In this document: positions 9,138-18,266 of the stretch, piece after piece | Position numbering within the stretch: the first letter of the stretch is position 1 | Layout: each line of letters starts with the position of its first letter | NCBI RefSeq assembly: GCF_900100345.1 | Contig: NZ_FMTT01000001.1 | Coordinates: forward strand, 248,001-312,000 | Reading direction: 5' to 3' | Length of the DNA stretch: 64,000 nt | DNA from: Paenibacillus tianmuensis | Lineage (GTDB): Bacteria; Bacillota; Bacilli; Paenibacillales; NBRC-103111 | The notes under the pieces: model-generated | Database searches by the model: none | What the model saw: the letters and a program-made list of their open reading frames with translations, nothing else | What the model was told of the DNA's origin: nothing | Translations under genes and position numbers: made by a program

Positions 9138-11096
9138 TTAATCCAACTGACCATGCTCTGCAAGCAGGGTAACGGCTAAAATAAACATCGCGTGCGACCA
9201 AGTCAACGGAACGACCCAAGCGGTTTCTCCCGTTTGCTTGTCCACCTGTTCGGGCAGCAGCCCTGCCGCCGTCCGGTGATCTATCGCCCACTGCAGGAGC
9301 GACTTGGCTTCGGCGTATTGTCCGCGATGAATGCGGTAATGGCACAGCCACAGCGTTGTTAAAATCCACGGATTGCCGCCAATGTAGTGGTCATTCTCGT
9401 ACCGCCTGATACCGCCGACGACGGGAGACGTCAAGTACTGCTCGATCGTATCGGCCGTGCGGACGATGCGCGGATCATCGGCAGGGAAGACGCCGAACGG
9501 AACCGAAATGCCGATCAGGCTGATGTCAACGATCGGGTCGTTCTCCAGGAAGTAGGTCGTATATCCTTTCGCATTGACGCTTACGGAGGTGCCGAGTCCT
9601 TGCTGCCGGGCCTCGTGATATACTGCCTCCGGCACCGCAAGCTTTAAAGCGCGGTAGAAGGCGCCTTTTTCCTCGTTCCAGCACAGCTCGCCGATCGACT
9701 GGCGGATGCGCTCCGCCGCGAGGCTCCATTCGCTTGCCAGCTCCGGCTTGCCGAGCCGTTCGGCAAAAGAGGTTGCCGCCGTCAAGCCGCCAAAAACGGC
9801 ACCCGCCGAATACGTGTGCTCGGCGAATCGCTCTTCCCATAGATCCATGCTGCAAGCGGGCAATCCGGTTTCCGCATCGATATAGCCGGTAAGGAAGCGG
9901 GCGCCCCGTTCGACGGCCGGCCATACGTTATGCAGGAAAGCTTCATCTTGAACTTGCAGATAATGCTGCCACATGCCCCAAATAATCGAGGCGCCCTCGT
10001 CGATCTGCAAGCCCCAGGATGGAGCCAGCCGGCCGTCGTGGTAATGCCGCTGCTGCCAGGAGCCGTCCGGGTCCTGAGCCGTGAGGGTCCATTCGTAAAA
10101 CTTCGCGGACAAATCCGTCAAGCCGACGCGGTCCAGCGCCGTCGTAATAAACGCGGCGTCGCGGCCCCAGCAATAAGAATAGCCCCCGCAGCGGGAAAAT
10201 TGCTCGTCGAATTCGGGAGCGGCCACGACACAACCGGACTTCTCATCGCTCATCAGCTTCATCGCCAGCAGCGAACGTTCGTACAGCTCGCGGATTTCGC
10301 TTCGCGATCCGGGGGCTGGCTCGGCATCGTTCAGGAATCGGTGCCAGTAGCTCTCCGTGAAGTCGTACCAGTAGGTATGCGGACGGCTCTTGGCTTTTGC
10401 CAGCGATTGCTGGGAGGACGCGCGCGTCTGGCCCGCGGCAATGTATACGGGCACTTCGACAGCCGCGCCTGGCGCCAGCTTTTCAATATGCCAGCACAGC
10501 GCGCCGTCCGGCTTCATGTCGATCCCGTTCCCGTTTAAATGGCCGGTCTGCGCGTTTTCCCATACGGCGGCTCCGGCTTGGTATCCTGTGCAAACGTTTG
10601 AACTGGAGATGGAAAAAATATACTCGTGCCGCAGGTGCATGAGCGAATCGTGTGTTTCGTCGAATTGGGTCGTGTGGTAAAAAGGCGTTTCCATCGAGCG
10701 GAACGACGAGTAATACATAAAGCGGAACGATACTGGCGCCTCGCCGCGGTTCGTGAACGTATATTGGCGGACGAGGAAATTTTCGCCCGGTACGGCGTAA
10801 TCTACCGTCTCCGCGGACAGCGGGCAGCGCTCGGAAACGGCCGTCGTTTTAAACATATTCGTCCGGGGTACGTAGGAGGCTTCGTGCCGCCAGCCGTCCT
10901 CCTCTCCGTCAAACCAGGTCGTCCCCGCCGAGGTCCCTTCGATGTGCAGGCCGCTGCGGATTTCGTCCACATGCTGCGGGTAGTCGATATGCGGCCACCA
11001 CAGGCGGTACATCCGGCCGGTGCGGCCCAGAGAGGCGAGAAAACGGGAATTTCCGACGATTGCGTCGATCAAGTAAGGCTTTTTCGTTGTGTACAT
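9138..11096 (-). CDS. Glycoside hydrolase family 15 glucoamylase-like enzyme
   Basis: 652 residues, no signal peptide, so cytoplasmic. The N-terminal beta-sandwich (GNSRFLASLGRTGRMYRLWW, PHIDYPQHVDEI) and C-terminal alpha6/alpha6 barrel are those of bacterial GH15. YCWGRDAAFI, the general acid Glu in QIDEGAS, and the general base Glu in GLLPEQVDK (about residue 616) are visible. The expected reaction is release of glucose from non-reducing ends of maltodextrins. ATG at 11096 is chosen (AGGAG nine bases before); a GTG three codons earlier is too close to the site. It lies 13 bases after lacI stop, in one operon. Confidence 0.88.
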   Translation of the reverse strand: MYTTKKPYLIDAIVGNSRFLASLGRTGRMYRLWWPHIDYPQHVDEIRSGLHIEGTSAGTTWFDGEEDGWRHEASYVPRTNMFKTTAVSERCPLSAETVDYAVPGENFLVRQYTFTNRGEAPVSFRFMYYSSFRSMETPFYHTTQFDETHDSLMHLRHEYIFSISSSNVCTGYQAGAAVWENAQTGHLNGNGIDMKPDGALCWHIEKLAPGAAVEVPVYIAAGQTRASSQQSLAKAKSRPHTYWYDFTESYWHRFLNDAEPAPGSRSEIRELYERSLLAMKLMSDEKSGCVVAAPEFDEQFSRCGGYSYCWGRDAAFITTALDRVGLTDLSAKFYEWTLTAQDPDGSWQQRHYHDGRLAPSWGLQIDEGASIIWGMWQHYLQVQDEAFLHNVWPAVERGARFLTGYIDAETGLPACSMDLWEERFAEHTYSAGAVFGGLTAATSFAERLGKPELASEWSLAAERIRQSIGELCWNEEKGAFYRALKLAVPEAVYHEARQQGLGTSVSVNAKGYTTYFLENDPIVDISLIGISVPFGVFPADDPRIVRTADTIEQYLTSPVVGGIRRYENDHYIGGNPWILTTLWLCHYRIHRGQYAEAKSLLQWAIDHRTAAGLLPEQVDKQTGETAWVVPLTWSHAMFILAVTLLAEHGQLD

Positions 11097-11109
11097 GTGC
11101 TGCACTCTC

Positions 11110-12135
11110 CTAGTTTTTAACTTGAATGAGGGACGATTCCCGCACGATCAGGCGGTGGGGAATGATCACGCGCTTTTGGGGCATGGCTTCGCCCTTGACG
11201 GCCCGGATGAGCGTTTGCGAAGCGGTGTAGCCGATCTGGTAAATCCCGATATCCATGGAACTGATCGGCGGCGTCGACAGCTCGGACAACGAGATGTTGT
11301 TGAAGCCGACCAGACTGAGATCGTCCGGAACCTTGTAACCGAGCTCCGTCAGACCGCGCAGCACGCCGAAAGCGACGACGTCGTCAATCGTCACAAGCGC
11401 CGTCGGCCGTTCGGGGAGACACATGAAAAACGACATCGCCCGGTAGCCGCTTTCCTGCAAAAAATCTCCTTCGACGATCCATTCGGGGCGAGCTTCGATC
11501 CCGGCGTCCTTAAGCGCTTGCAAATATCCCTTCATCCGGTCGCCCGAAACGATCAGATTCGGCGGGCCGCTCACTAAACCGATGCGCTTATGCCCTTGGG
11601 CGATCAAATGACGGGTGGCGTCGTAAGCCGCCTGCACGTTGTCGTTGTCCACCGACAAAATATCGGGAAACTCATCGCTTCGCCCGATCAGGACAAAAGG
11701 AAAGCCGTGCTCAAGCATGAACGAAATGAGCGGGTCGCTTTGACGCGAATACAGCAAAATCACGCCGTCGACCCGCCGGCCCTTGACAAGCCGGGTAATG
11801 GCTTCAAGCTCTTCGCGTTCCGTTGTCCCCGTCGTCATCATGAGATCGTACCCCGTACGTGCCGCTTGGGTTACGATACCGCGGATCACCTCGGAGAAGA
11901 ACAGGTTCTGGAACAGCTCCTCGGCCGGTCTGGGCAAGATTAAACCGATGGTATTCGTCGTTTTGGAGACGAGGCTCTTCGCCATGATATTGGGGTGATA
12001 GCCGAGTTCCTTCAGCACTTCCCTCACCTTGGCTGCGGTCGCCGGACTGATCCGGGGATGATTGGAAAGAACGCGCGATACAGTGGAAGGGGAAACGCCG
12101 GCTTTTTTGGCGACATCGACGATTGTGATTGCCAT
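11110..12135 (-). CDS. LacI-family transcriptional regulator of the maltodextrin locus
   Basis: 341 residues from ATG 12135 (GGAGG ten bases upstream). The N-terminal helix-turn-helix reads ITIVDVAKKAGVSPSTVSRV, then the hinge helix (AKSLVSKTTNTIGLILP) and a periplasmic-binding-like sugar domain. It is transcribed away from the mdxEFG-like genes and is followed 13 bases later by the GH15 gene. Three near-identical palindromes TGTGCAAACGTTTGCACA lie in the 553-base divergent gap, matching LacI-family operators with a central CG, so this protein is likely the local repressor released by maltose, maltodextrin or cyclodextrin, and probably regulates itself. Confidence 0.9.
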   Translation of the reverse strand: MAITIVDVAKKAGVSPSTVSRVLSNHPRISPATAAKVREVLKELGYHPNIMAKSLVSKTTNTIGLILPRPAEELFQNLFFSEVIRGIVTQAARTGYDLMMTTGTTEREELEAITRLVKGRRVDGVILLYSRQSDPLISFMLEHGFPFVLIGRSDEFPDILSVDNDNVQAAYDATRHLIAQGHKRIGLVSGPPNLIVSGDRMKGYLQALKDAGIEARPEWIVEGDFLQESGYRAMSFFMCLPERPTALVTIDDVVAFGVLRGLTELGYKVPDDLSLVGFNNISLSELSTPPISSMDIGIYQIGYTASQTLIRAVKGEAMPQKRVIIPHRLIVRESSLIQVKN

Positions 12136-12274
12136 GGATGCATAACCTCCGGATGTTCTGTTGATATGAGAGCCGCTTTCTTGCGGGACGTAGTACAGTA
12201 GCTGTCTTGTAGGAATGAAGATGTGTGATTCTCCCATGTTAACATAACAGAGGCGACAAATGTAAAACACGATA

Positions 12275-12292
12275 TGTGCAAACGTTTGGACA
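12275..12292. promoter_or_regulatory. LacI-type operator O1, proximal to lacI
   Basis: TGTGCAAACGTTTGGACA, an 18-bp near-palindrome centred on CG, 140 bases upstream of the lacI start. One of three related sites in this gap. Confidence 0.65.
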
Positions 12293-12489
12293 AGAAATCG
12301 TGCACAAATGCATGCTACTTTGTTTTAATGTTAGCGCAAAAGCCGGGATAATGTAAATATGCGTTTTCAAAATGATCACAAAACGGCTAATTTTTCCCGA
12401 AATATGGCTTGGGAATTAGGAAAGTTGAGAAAATGGAAGAATAATGGGGACTGAATTATGATTTTCCGCTAAAATCGGCTTAAATGGCA

Positions 12490-12530
12490 AGTGCAAACGT
12501 TTTTACAATTTTCCATAAATGAGATATGAT
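12490..12530 (+). promoter_or_regulatory. mdxE-like operon promoter with overlapping operator O2
   Basis: -35 TTTACA (12502-12507), 17-base spacer, -10 TATGAT (12525-12530). The operator AGTGCAAACGTTTTTACA (12490-12507) covers the -35, so a bound repressor would block polymerase. Confidence 0.6.
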
Positions 12531-12601
12531 ATGTCGTGTATGAAGCGTTTCCAAGCGGGGAATTCACTGGATGTAAGTTGTTTCTGACAAATATTGCGGT
12601 T

Positions 12602-12623
12602 TTTGTGCAAAGGTTTGCACAAA
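12602..12623. promoter_or_regulatory. LacI-type operator O3 in the mdxE leader
   Basis: TTTGTGCAAA-GG-TTTGCACAAA, perfect 10-bp arms. It lies about 70 bases downstream of the predicted transcription start, and could act as a roadblock or in DNA looping with O1/O2. Confidence 0.65.
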
Positions 12624-12688
12624 TTCATGTTCGCAAACGAGAAGGCAGGACAACTATATTTTAGAAACTGAAAGGGGTACTTACTAAC

Positions 12689-13990
12689 ATGGAATTCAAG
12701 AAGAAGCTCTTGGCGCTGGTTGCCGTATCCTCCTTATCCGTTTCGATGGCAGCTTGCTCCGCCACGAACAAACCGGAAGCAGAGACTCCGGCCGCGAACA
12801 ACAATGCGCAGTCGTCAGCAGCAGGGGATGCGGGCGCTTTGGCACCGGAGGCGGGCGCAAAGCTGTTGATTTGGGAGAGCAAAGAAGAACGCGTGTTCAC
12901 AGATGAAATTGCGAAGCTGTTTACGGAAAAATACAATATTCCGGTTCAGGTTGACGAAATCGCTTCGACGGACCAGGTCACCCGACTGACCAACGACGGC
13001 CCGGCCGGCGTAGGCGCCGACGTGGTGGTGTTTCCGCATGACCACTTGGGCCGGGCCGCAACGGCGCAATTGATTTTGCCGAACGACTCGTATGCCGAGG
13101 AAACGAAGAAGAACAATGCGGACAACGCGATTCAAGCCGTTACCTTCAACGATACGCTGTACGGTTTTCCGCGGGCCGCCGAAACCTACGCGCTGTATTA
13201 CAATAAAGAGCTGGTAAAGGAAGCTCCGAAATCGTTCGAGGACGTCATTGCGTTCAGCAAAACGTTCACGAACAAAGACAAAAATAAATTCGGCATCATG
13301 TGGGAACCCGCCAATACCTACTTCAACTATCCGTTCATCGCTTCGACGGGCGGGTACCTGTTCGGCAAAAACGGCACGGACAAGACCGATATCGGCTTGA
13401 ACAACGAAGGCGCATTAGCAGGAATGAAAGTGTATACAAGCTTAAAAGAAATTTTGCCCGTGAAATCCGGCGATATTAACCCGGACATCAAGAGGGGACT
13501 GTTCACGACGGGCGATGTGGCGATGGACATAACCGGTCCGTGGGAGCTGGCCGGCTACAAGAAGGCGCTGGGCGACAAGCTCGCCGTCGTTCCGATCCCG
13601 ACGATCGCAGGCAAGCCGGCGGTATCGTTCTCCGGGGTAAAAGCATGGTATGTCAACTCCTTCTCGAAATATCCGAACGCGGCCAAGCTGTTCGCCAAAT
13701 TCGCTTCCAGCAAAGAAGCTCAGCTTCTGCTGCACAAGAAAGTCGGAGCCATCCCGACGAACAAAGAGGCGCAAGAGGACCCGCAAATCAAGAACGATCC
13801 GATCATCTCCGGCTTTGTCACGCAGTTCAAAAACTCGCAGCCGATGCCGTCGATCCCGGAAATGGACAGCGTCTGGAATCCGCTTGACTCTGCGCTGACG
13901 GAAGTATGGAACAACGGCAAAGATCCGAAAGAGGCGCTCAATACGGCGGCTGCCCGTCTGAAAGAGCTCATCAACAGCGGTAAGAAGTAA
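12689..13990 (+). CDS. mdxE: Maltodextrin/cyclodextrin ABC transporter substrate-binding lipoprotein
   Basis: 433 residues. Basic N-terminus, hydrophobic core and lipobox SMAAC place it as a lipoprotein on the outer face of the membrane. The rest is a cluster-1 sugar-binding protein like MalE/MdxE (LIWESKEERVFTDEIAKLF; YGFPRAAETYALYYNKELV; GDVAMDITGPWEL; AVSFSGVKAWYVNSFSKYP). AAAGGGG precedes the ATG. It is first in an operon with two permeases and is under the O2/O3 operators. The symbol reflects resemblance to Bacillus MdxE; actual ligand could be maltodextrin or cyclodextrin. Confidence 0.85.
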   Translation: MEFKKKLLALVAVSSLSVSMAACSATNKPEAETPAANNNAQSSAAGDAGALAPEAGAKLLIWESKEERVFTDEIAKLFTEKYNIPVQVDEIASTDQVTRLTNDGPAGVGADVVVFPHDHLGRAATAQLILPNDSYAEETKKNNADNAIQAVTFNDTLYGFPRAAETYALYYNKELVKEAPKSFEDVIAFSKTFTNKDKNKFGIMWEPANTYFNYPFIASTGGYLFGKNGTDKTDIGLNNEGALAGMKVYTSLKEILPVKSGDINPDIKRGLFTTGDVAMDITGPWELAGYKKALGDKLAVVPIPTIAGKPAVSFSGVKAWYVNSFSKYPNAAKLFAKFASSKEAQLLLHKKVGAIPTNKEAQEDPQIKNDPIISGFVTQFKNSQPMPSIPEMDSVWNPLDSALTEVWNNGKDPKEALNTAAARLKELINSGKK

Positions 13991-14080
13991 TAACGGACCG
14001 GGAGGCCGGGCCAGGGTTCACCCGTCGCGGAATACGGCGGGTGATTCCACATTTTTTTGGGAGAGGAGCATCGTCATACT

Positions 14081-15394
14081 ATGTCTCAACATCGGATTAC
14101 CGCAGCGGTGCTGTCATTCATCGGACTTGGCTTAGGACAATGGTATAACCGGCAATGGCTCAAAGGGCTGGTGCTGCTGCTCATCGAAGTGGCGGCGGTG
14201 AAGTATTTCGTCCAAAATTTAGGCCAGGCGCTGTGGGGCATTGTAACGCTTGGCGAACAGGCGATGCATTTGGAGAAAGTCAATGGCATCGCCAAAATGG
14301 TCCCCGGCGACCATTCCATCTTTTTGTTGATTAAGGGTGTCATTACCCTGCTTGTGCTTGCCTTGTTCATCCTGCTGTACGTGCTTGTCGTCAAGGATGC
14401 GTATCTCGTCGGAAAGCTGCGGGAGGCGGGGGGAAGACCAAATAATTTCATTCAGTCGCTTGCCTATATCCGGGACAGAAAATTTGCGGAAGCGTTTCTG
14501 ATGCTGCCGGCGGCGGGCATTTTGTTTTTTACGGTCATGCCGATTATTTTTATGATTCTGCTGTCCTTCACGAACTATTCTTCTCCCAATCATATGCCTC
14601 CGGCCAAATTGGTCGACTGGGTAGGGTTTCAGACGTTTAAGGACCTTATCGGGCTGAAGACATGGAGCCATACGTTTTTCGGCGTCTTGCGCTGGACGAT
14701 CATTTGGGCGGTATTGTCGACCGTAACGACCTATTTCGGAGGGTTTCTGGTGGCGCTGATCATTCAGCAAAAGGATATCCGTTTCAAGGGGGTTTGGCGG
14801 ACGATCATGATCATCCCTTACGCCATTCCGGCGCTGATCTCTTTGCTGGTGATGCGAAATCTGTTCAACGGACAGTTCGGACCGATCAACCAATATTTAT
14901 CGTTTTTCGGGCTGGAGAAATTGCCGTGGCTGACAGACCCGATGTGGGCCAAAGCGACGGTTATCATCGTGAACATGTGGGTCGGCATTCCCGTTTCCAT
15001 GCTGTTGATCATGGGTGTGCTGACGACGATCCCGCGCGATATGTACGAGGCGGCGGAAGTGGATGGGGCGACCGCGTTTCAAAAGTTCAGAATCATTACA
15101 CTGCCGATGGTTATGTTCACGACGGCCCCGATTCTCATTACGCAATTTGCGGGGAATATCAACAACTTCAATGCGATTTTCCTGATGACGGACGGAAATC
15201 CGGTCGAAGGGGAGTATCAGTATGCAGGCGCAACCGATCTTCTTGTCACCTGGTTATATAAGCTGACGCTGAATCAAAGCCAGTTTAACATGGCCTCGGC
15301 CGTTGGCATTATCATTTTCCTGATCATCGCTTCGTTCTCGATCTATAATTACCGCAGGACCCGTTCGTTCCGGGAGGAGGATATGATCCAATGA
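14081..15394 (+). CDS. mdxF: Maltodextrin ABC transporter permease, MalF/MdxF type
   Basis: 437 residues from ATG 14081 (GAGAGGAG 12 bases before). The N-terminal stretch has two hydrophobic segments in a GLGLGQWYNRQWLKGL context, as in MdxF. A binding-protein-dependent permease core of six helices follows, with the EAA loop EAAEVDGATAFQKFRIITLP that contacts the ATPase. The substrate-binding gene is 90 bases upstream and the next permease overlaps by four bases. No ATPase gene is present; Bacillales usually supply a shared MsmX-type ATPase. Confidence 0.88.
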   Translation: MSQHRITAAVLSFIGLGLGQWYNRQWLKGLVLLLIEVAAVKYFVQNLGQALWGIVTLGEQAMHLEKVNGIAKMVPGDHSIFLLIKGVITLLVLALFILLYVLVVKDAYLVGKLREAGGRPNNFIQSLAYIRDRKFAEAFLMLPAAGILFFTVMPIIFMILLSFTNYSSPNHMPPAKLVDWVGFQTFKDLIGLKTWSHTFFGVLRWTIIWAVLSTVTTYFGGFLVALIIQQKDIRFKGVWRTIMIIPYAIPALISLLVMRNLFNGQFGPINQYLSFFGLEKLPWLTDPMWAKATVIIVNMWVGIPVSMLLIMGVLTTIPRDMYEAAEVDGATAFQKFRIITLPMVMFTTAPILITQFAGNINNFNAIFLMTDGNPVEGEYQYAGATDLLVTWLYKLTLNQSQFNMASAVGIIIFLIIASFSIYNYRRTRSFREEDMIQ

Positions 15395-16236
15395 TAGGGA
15401 GAAAATTAAGCAATGCGATTCGGCTGACGTTCAGCTATCTGTTTCTGATCGTGGCAGCCATATTATGCTTATATCCGGCACTGTGGGTCATTTTGGCTTC
15501 CTTCAGACCGGGTCGTTCCTTGTACAGCAAAACCTTGCTTCCGGAGAAATTCGTTTTTGAGCATTATGCGGAGCTGTTCACGTCCAAAAGCTTCCTGTTC
15601 GGTACTTGGTACTGGAATACGCTCAAAATCGCCACCTTATCGATGATTTTCGGCACCTTGATGGTGCTGCTGTGCGGCTACGCGCTGTCCCGGTTCCGGT
15701 TCAAAGGGCGCAAAACCGCGTTGTCCACCGTGTTGATTCTCGGGATGTTCCCCGGCTTCATGAGCTTGATCGCCATTTATATTCTGCTGAAGGAATTGAA
15801 CTTGCTGGATACGCATCTGGCGATGGTCATCGTCTATTCCTTCGGCGCTCCGCTGCTCGGAAGCTTTATTACCAAGGGCTTTTTCGATACGGTCCCGCGC
15901 AGTCTGGATGAGGCGGCAAGAATCGATGGCGCGAACAACATTACGATCTTCGTCAAAATCATGCTTCCGCTCTCCAAGCCGATGCTCGCATATACCGCGC
16001 TGACGCAGTTCGTCGGCCCTTGGGTCGATTTTATTTTCGCGCGGATGGTGCTGCGGTCAAGAGACAATTGGACGCTTGCCGTCGGTCTGTACGACCAGAT
16101 CAGCAGCAACCAGAACAGCAACTTTACGCTGTTTGCTGCGGCCGCCGTGCTGATTGCGGTTCCGATTTCGATCCTGTTCATTTATTTGCAGCGTTTCCTG
16201 GTGGAGGGGCTGACGGCAGGAGCAAGCAAAGGTTAA
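15391..16236 (+). CDS. mdxG: Maltodextrin ABC transporter permease, MalG/MdxG type
   Basis: 281 residues, six predicted helices, EAA loop DEAARIDGANNITIFVKIMLP, and the WVDFIFARMVL segment typical of MalG partners. The ATG overlaps the mdxF stop as ATGA, showing translational coupling. It forms the membrane channel with MdxF. It ends just before a strong terminator, so the operon is binding protein and two permeases only. Confidence 0.88.
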   Translation: MIGRKLSNAIRLTFSYLFLIVAAILCLYPALWVILASFRPGRSLYSKTLLPEKFVFEHYAELFTSKSFLFGTWYWNTLKIATLSMIFGTLMVLLCGYALSRFRFKGRKTALSTVLILGMFPGFMSLIAIYILLKELNLLDTHLAMVIVYSFGAPLLGSFITKGFFDTVPRSLDEAARIDGANNITIFVKIMLPLSKPMLAYTALTQFVGPWVDFIFARMVLRSRDNWTLAVGLYDQISSNQNSNFTLFAAAAVLIAVPISILFIYLQRFLVEGLTAGASKG

Positions 16237-16274
16237 GTCGCACGTTTGAAGACAAATGGAAATAACAAAAGGGA

Positions 16275-16319
16275 AAAGGGACAAGTCCCGCAGGTGATGC
16301 GGAGCTTGTCCTTTTTTTG
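16275..16319. terminator. Terminator after mdxG, convergent with neopullulanase
   Basis: GGACAAG / CTTGTCC stem with an inner TCCCGCA/TGCGGA pairing, followed by seven T residues on the plus strand. The minus strand side is also T-rich, so it may serve both genes. Confidence 0.85.
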
Positions 16320-16348
16320 TACGGACATTGGCTTTGGGCGGACGCCCT

Positions 16349-18091
16349 TTATTGCGCGAGCAGAAGACGGAAGCCGTTCGCGGGCAAGTGCAGACGCAAA
16401 TCTCCGCTGTCCGCGCTCAGCTCTTCTTCGGTCAAGAGATCCTTCCAACGATCGCGATCGACCGGCAAAACCAGCGTATCGGCCTCGGAACCTGCATTCA
16501 CGGCGACGATCAAACAGTCGCTGCCCAGCGAACGTTCGTAGGCAAGGCGCAAATCGTTTTCCTGTGCAAATCGGAAGGTCAAATCGCCCGTGCGCAGCGC
16601 TTCGTATTGTTTGCGCAGCGCGATGACTTGCCGGAAGAACGCGAACAGCTCGCGGTCCTGCTTCGCCTCGTCCCATTCCATGCATTTGCGGCAGCCAGGA
16701 TCGTGGTCTCCGGTCAGGCCGATTTCGTCGCCGTAATAAACGCAAGGCGTACCGGCTAGCGTGAATTGAAGCAGCGTGGCCAGCTTCATCCGCTGCTTGT
16801 CTTCGTCGCAAAGGGTCAGCAGACGCACCGTATCGTGGCTTCCGAGCAGGTTGAAGGCGACTTCATTCGCTTGCTGCGGATAGCTTGCCAGAAGGGTGCC
16901 CAAGGCGTTGGCAAAGCTTGCGCCGTCCTGTTCCTTCTTGGCGGCGAATTCGATAATGATATTCGTCAGCGGATAATTCATCACCGCATCGAACTGATCT
17001 CCCATGAGCCAGGGCATGGAGTCGTGAAATATTTCGCCGAGGATGTAGGCGTCGGGCTTAGCCTTCTTCACGACGTCGCGGAATTCGCGCCAGAAGCGGT
17101 GATCGACCTCATTGGCAACGTCGAGACGCCAGCCGTCGATGTCCACTTCTTCGATCCAGTACTTGGCTACATTCAGCAGATATTCCTTGACTTCGGGATG
17201 CTCGGTATTCAGCTTCGGCATGATCGGCTCGTAGGCGAACGTGTCGAAGGTCGGCATGCCATCCTTGACGTCGAGAGGCCATTCCCGTACATGGAACCAG
17301 CCGGCGTACCGGGAATCCGCTCCCTTTTCCATGACGTCGAGGAAGGGAGGGAATGTGTGCCCGCAATGGTTGAAGACGGCGTCCAGCAGCACGCGGATGC
17401 CGCGCTCGTGACAAGCCTTAACCAGCTTCTTCAGCGTCTCGTTCGTGCCGAAGTGAGGGTCCACCGTCATATAATCGGCGGTATCATATTTATGATTGGT
17501 GGTCGCTTTGAAGAGCGGATTGAAATAAATGGCGTTGACGCCAAGCGCGCTCAGGTGATCCAAGTGGTCGATAACGCCTTGCAGATCGCCCCCGAAATAG
17601 TTTTTGGGCGTCGGCTCGCCGCCCCACGGTTCCACGCCTTTCGGATTGATATCCGGGTCTCCGTTGGCGAAGCGTTCCGGGAAGATTTGGTAGAAAATAG
17701 CATCTTTGACCCAAGCCGGGGGCGTGAACACGTCCGCCGGATTCAGGAAAGGGAAATCGAACATTTTGATGCTGTCTTTCGGCGCTTCGTTCACAATGCC
17801 GGTCTCGACAAACCAGACGGTGTCTTCGTCCGTTTCCAGCCGGAAGGCGTACCTCATACGGCGCATGAGCGGCTGGACCGCTACATGCCAATAATCGAAC
17901 AGCGTGTCGCTGACCCACTTGGTCATGGGGAGCTCTTCGACGGTCCGGTCCCACGCGTATTTGTCGCCGACGATCAAGGTGACCCGCTCCACGTCATCCC
18001 GCTTGGTGCGCAGGCGCAGATGGATCGTGCGCTCATCGTAGGCATAGGCCCAGTTGGATTTCGGACGATGGTAAATGGCTTCCAGTAACAT
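16349..18091 (-). CDS. nplT: Neopullulanase/cyclomaltodextrinase (GH13 subfamily 20)
   Basis: 580 residues with no signal peptide. An N-terminal CBM34-like domain (about 1-120) precedes the GH13 barrel, which begins [20 protein letters not shown]. Region I LLDAVFNH, nucleophile D324 (GWRLDVANE), acid/base E353 (ILGEIFH) and D420 (LLGSHDT) are all present, so the enzyme should be active on cyclodextrins, pullulan and maltodextrins in the cytoplasm. GGAGGATAACATC precedes the ATG. A promoter and a terminator-like hairpin lie in its leader. The cytoplasmic location fits hydrolysis of sugars brought in by the MdxEFG importer. Confidence 0.93.
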   Translation of the reverse strand: MLLEAIYHRPKSNWAYAYDERTIHLRLRTKRDDVERVTLIVGDKYAWDRTVEELPMTKWVSDTLFDYWHVAVQPLMRRMRYAFRLETDEDTVWFVETGIVNEAPKDSIKMFDFPFLNPADVFTPPAWVKDAIFYQIFPERFANGDPDINPKGVEPWGGEPTPKNYFGGDLQGVIDHLDHLSALGVNAIYFNPLFKATTNHKYDTADYMTVDPHFGTNETLKKLVKACHERGIRVLLDAVFNHCGHTFPPFLDVMEKGADSRYAGWFHVREWPLDVKDGMPTFDTFAYEPIMPKLNTEHPEVKEYLLNVAKYWIEEVDIDGWRLDVANEVDHRFWREFRDVVKKAKPDAYILGEIFHDSMPWLMGDQFDAVMNYPLTNIIIEFAAKKEQDGASFANALGTLLASYPQQANEVAFNLLGSHDTVRLLTLCDEDKQRMKLATLLQFTLAGTPCVYYGDEIGLTGDHDPGCRKCMEWDEAKQDRELFAFFRQVIALRKQYEALRTGDLTFRFAQENDLRLAYERSLGSDCLIVAVNAGSEADTLVLPVDRDRWKDLLTEEELSADSGDLRLHLPANGFRLLLAQ

Positions 18092-18112
18092 GATGTTATC
18101 CTCCTTGGCAAT

Positions 18113-18155
18113 AAAAAAAGGTACAGCCCCGATGCGAATACGAGGTTGTACCTTT
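18113..18155 (-). terminator. Terminator or attenuator in the nplT leader
   Basis: On the minus strand AAAGGTACAACCTCG...CGGGGCTGTACCTTT forms a strong stem followed by seven T, ending only about 10 bases before the nplT ribosome binding site. It may terminate the CGTase transcript, but the best promoter (18187-18215) is upstream of it, so nplT transcripts must read through. Confidence 0.65.
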
Positions 18156-18186
18156 GGTTGGTAGCATTGCCTTTGAATTTAGCTAT

Positions 18187-18215
18187 ACTATAGCACCACT
18201 TCGGCAAAAACTCAA
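18187..18215 (-). promoter_or_regulatory. Promoter for nplT
   Basis: Minus strand -35 TTGAGT (18215-18210), 17-base spacer, -10 TATAGT (18192-18187). The predicted start is near 18180, giving a leader of about 90 bases that includes the hairpin at 18113-18155. Confidence 0.6.
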
Positions 18216-18266
18216 GACAGATTCGACCTTCTCGACCTGTTTTTTTGCCGGTGCAATGTGGCAGCA

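Noticed and set aside
10587-10604. TGTGCAAACGTTTGAACT inside the GH15 gene, resembling the LacI operator
   Set aside because: Inside coding sequence with weak right half; likely chance, although an internal operator cannot be excluded.
12541-12555. TGAAGCGTTTCC near the mdxE promoter as a CcpA cre site
   Set aside because: One base short of the 14-bp cre spacing and lacks the conserved symmetry.
16766-18088. 440-codon plus-strand ORF opposite nplT
   Set aside because: Shadow of the GH13 gene: all GH13 motifs are on the minus strand and the plus frame has no family resemblance or ribosome binding site.
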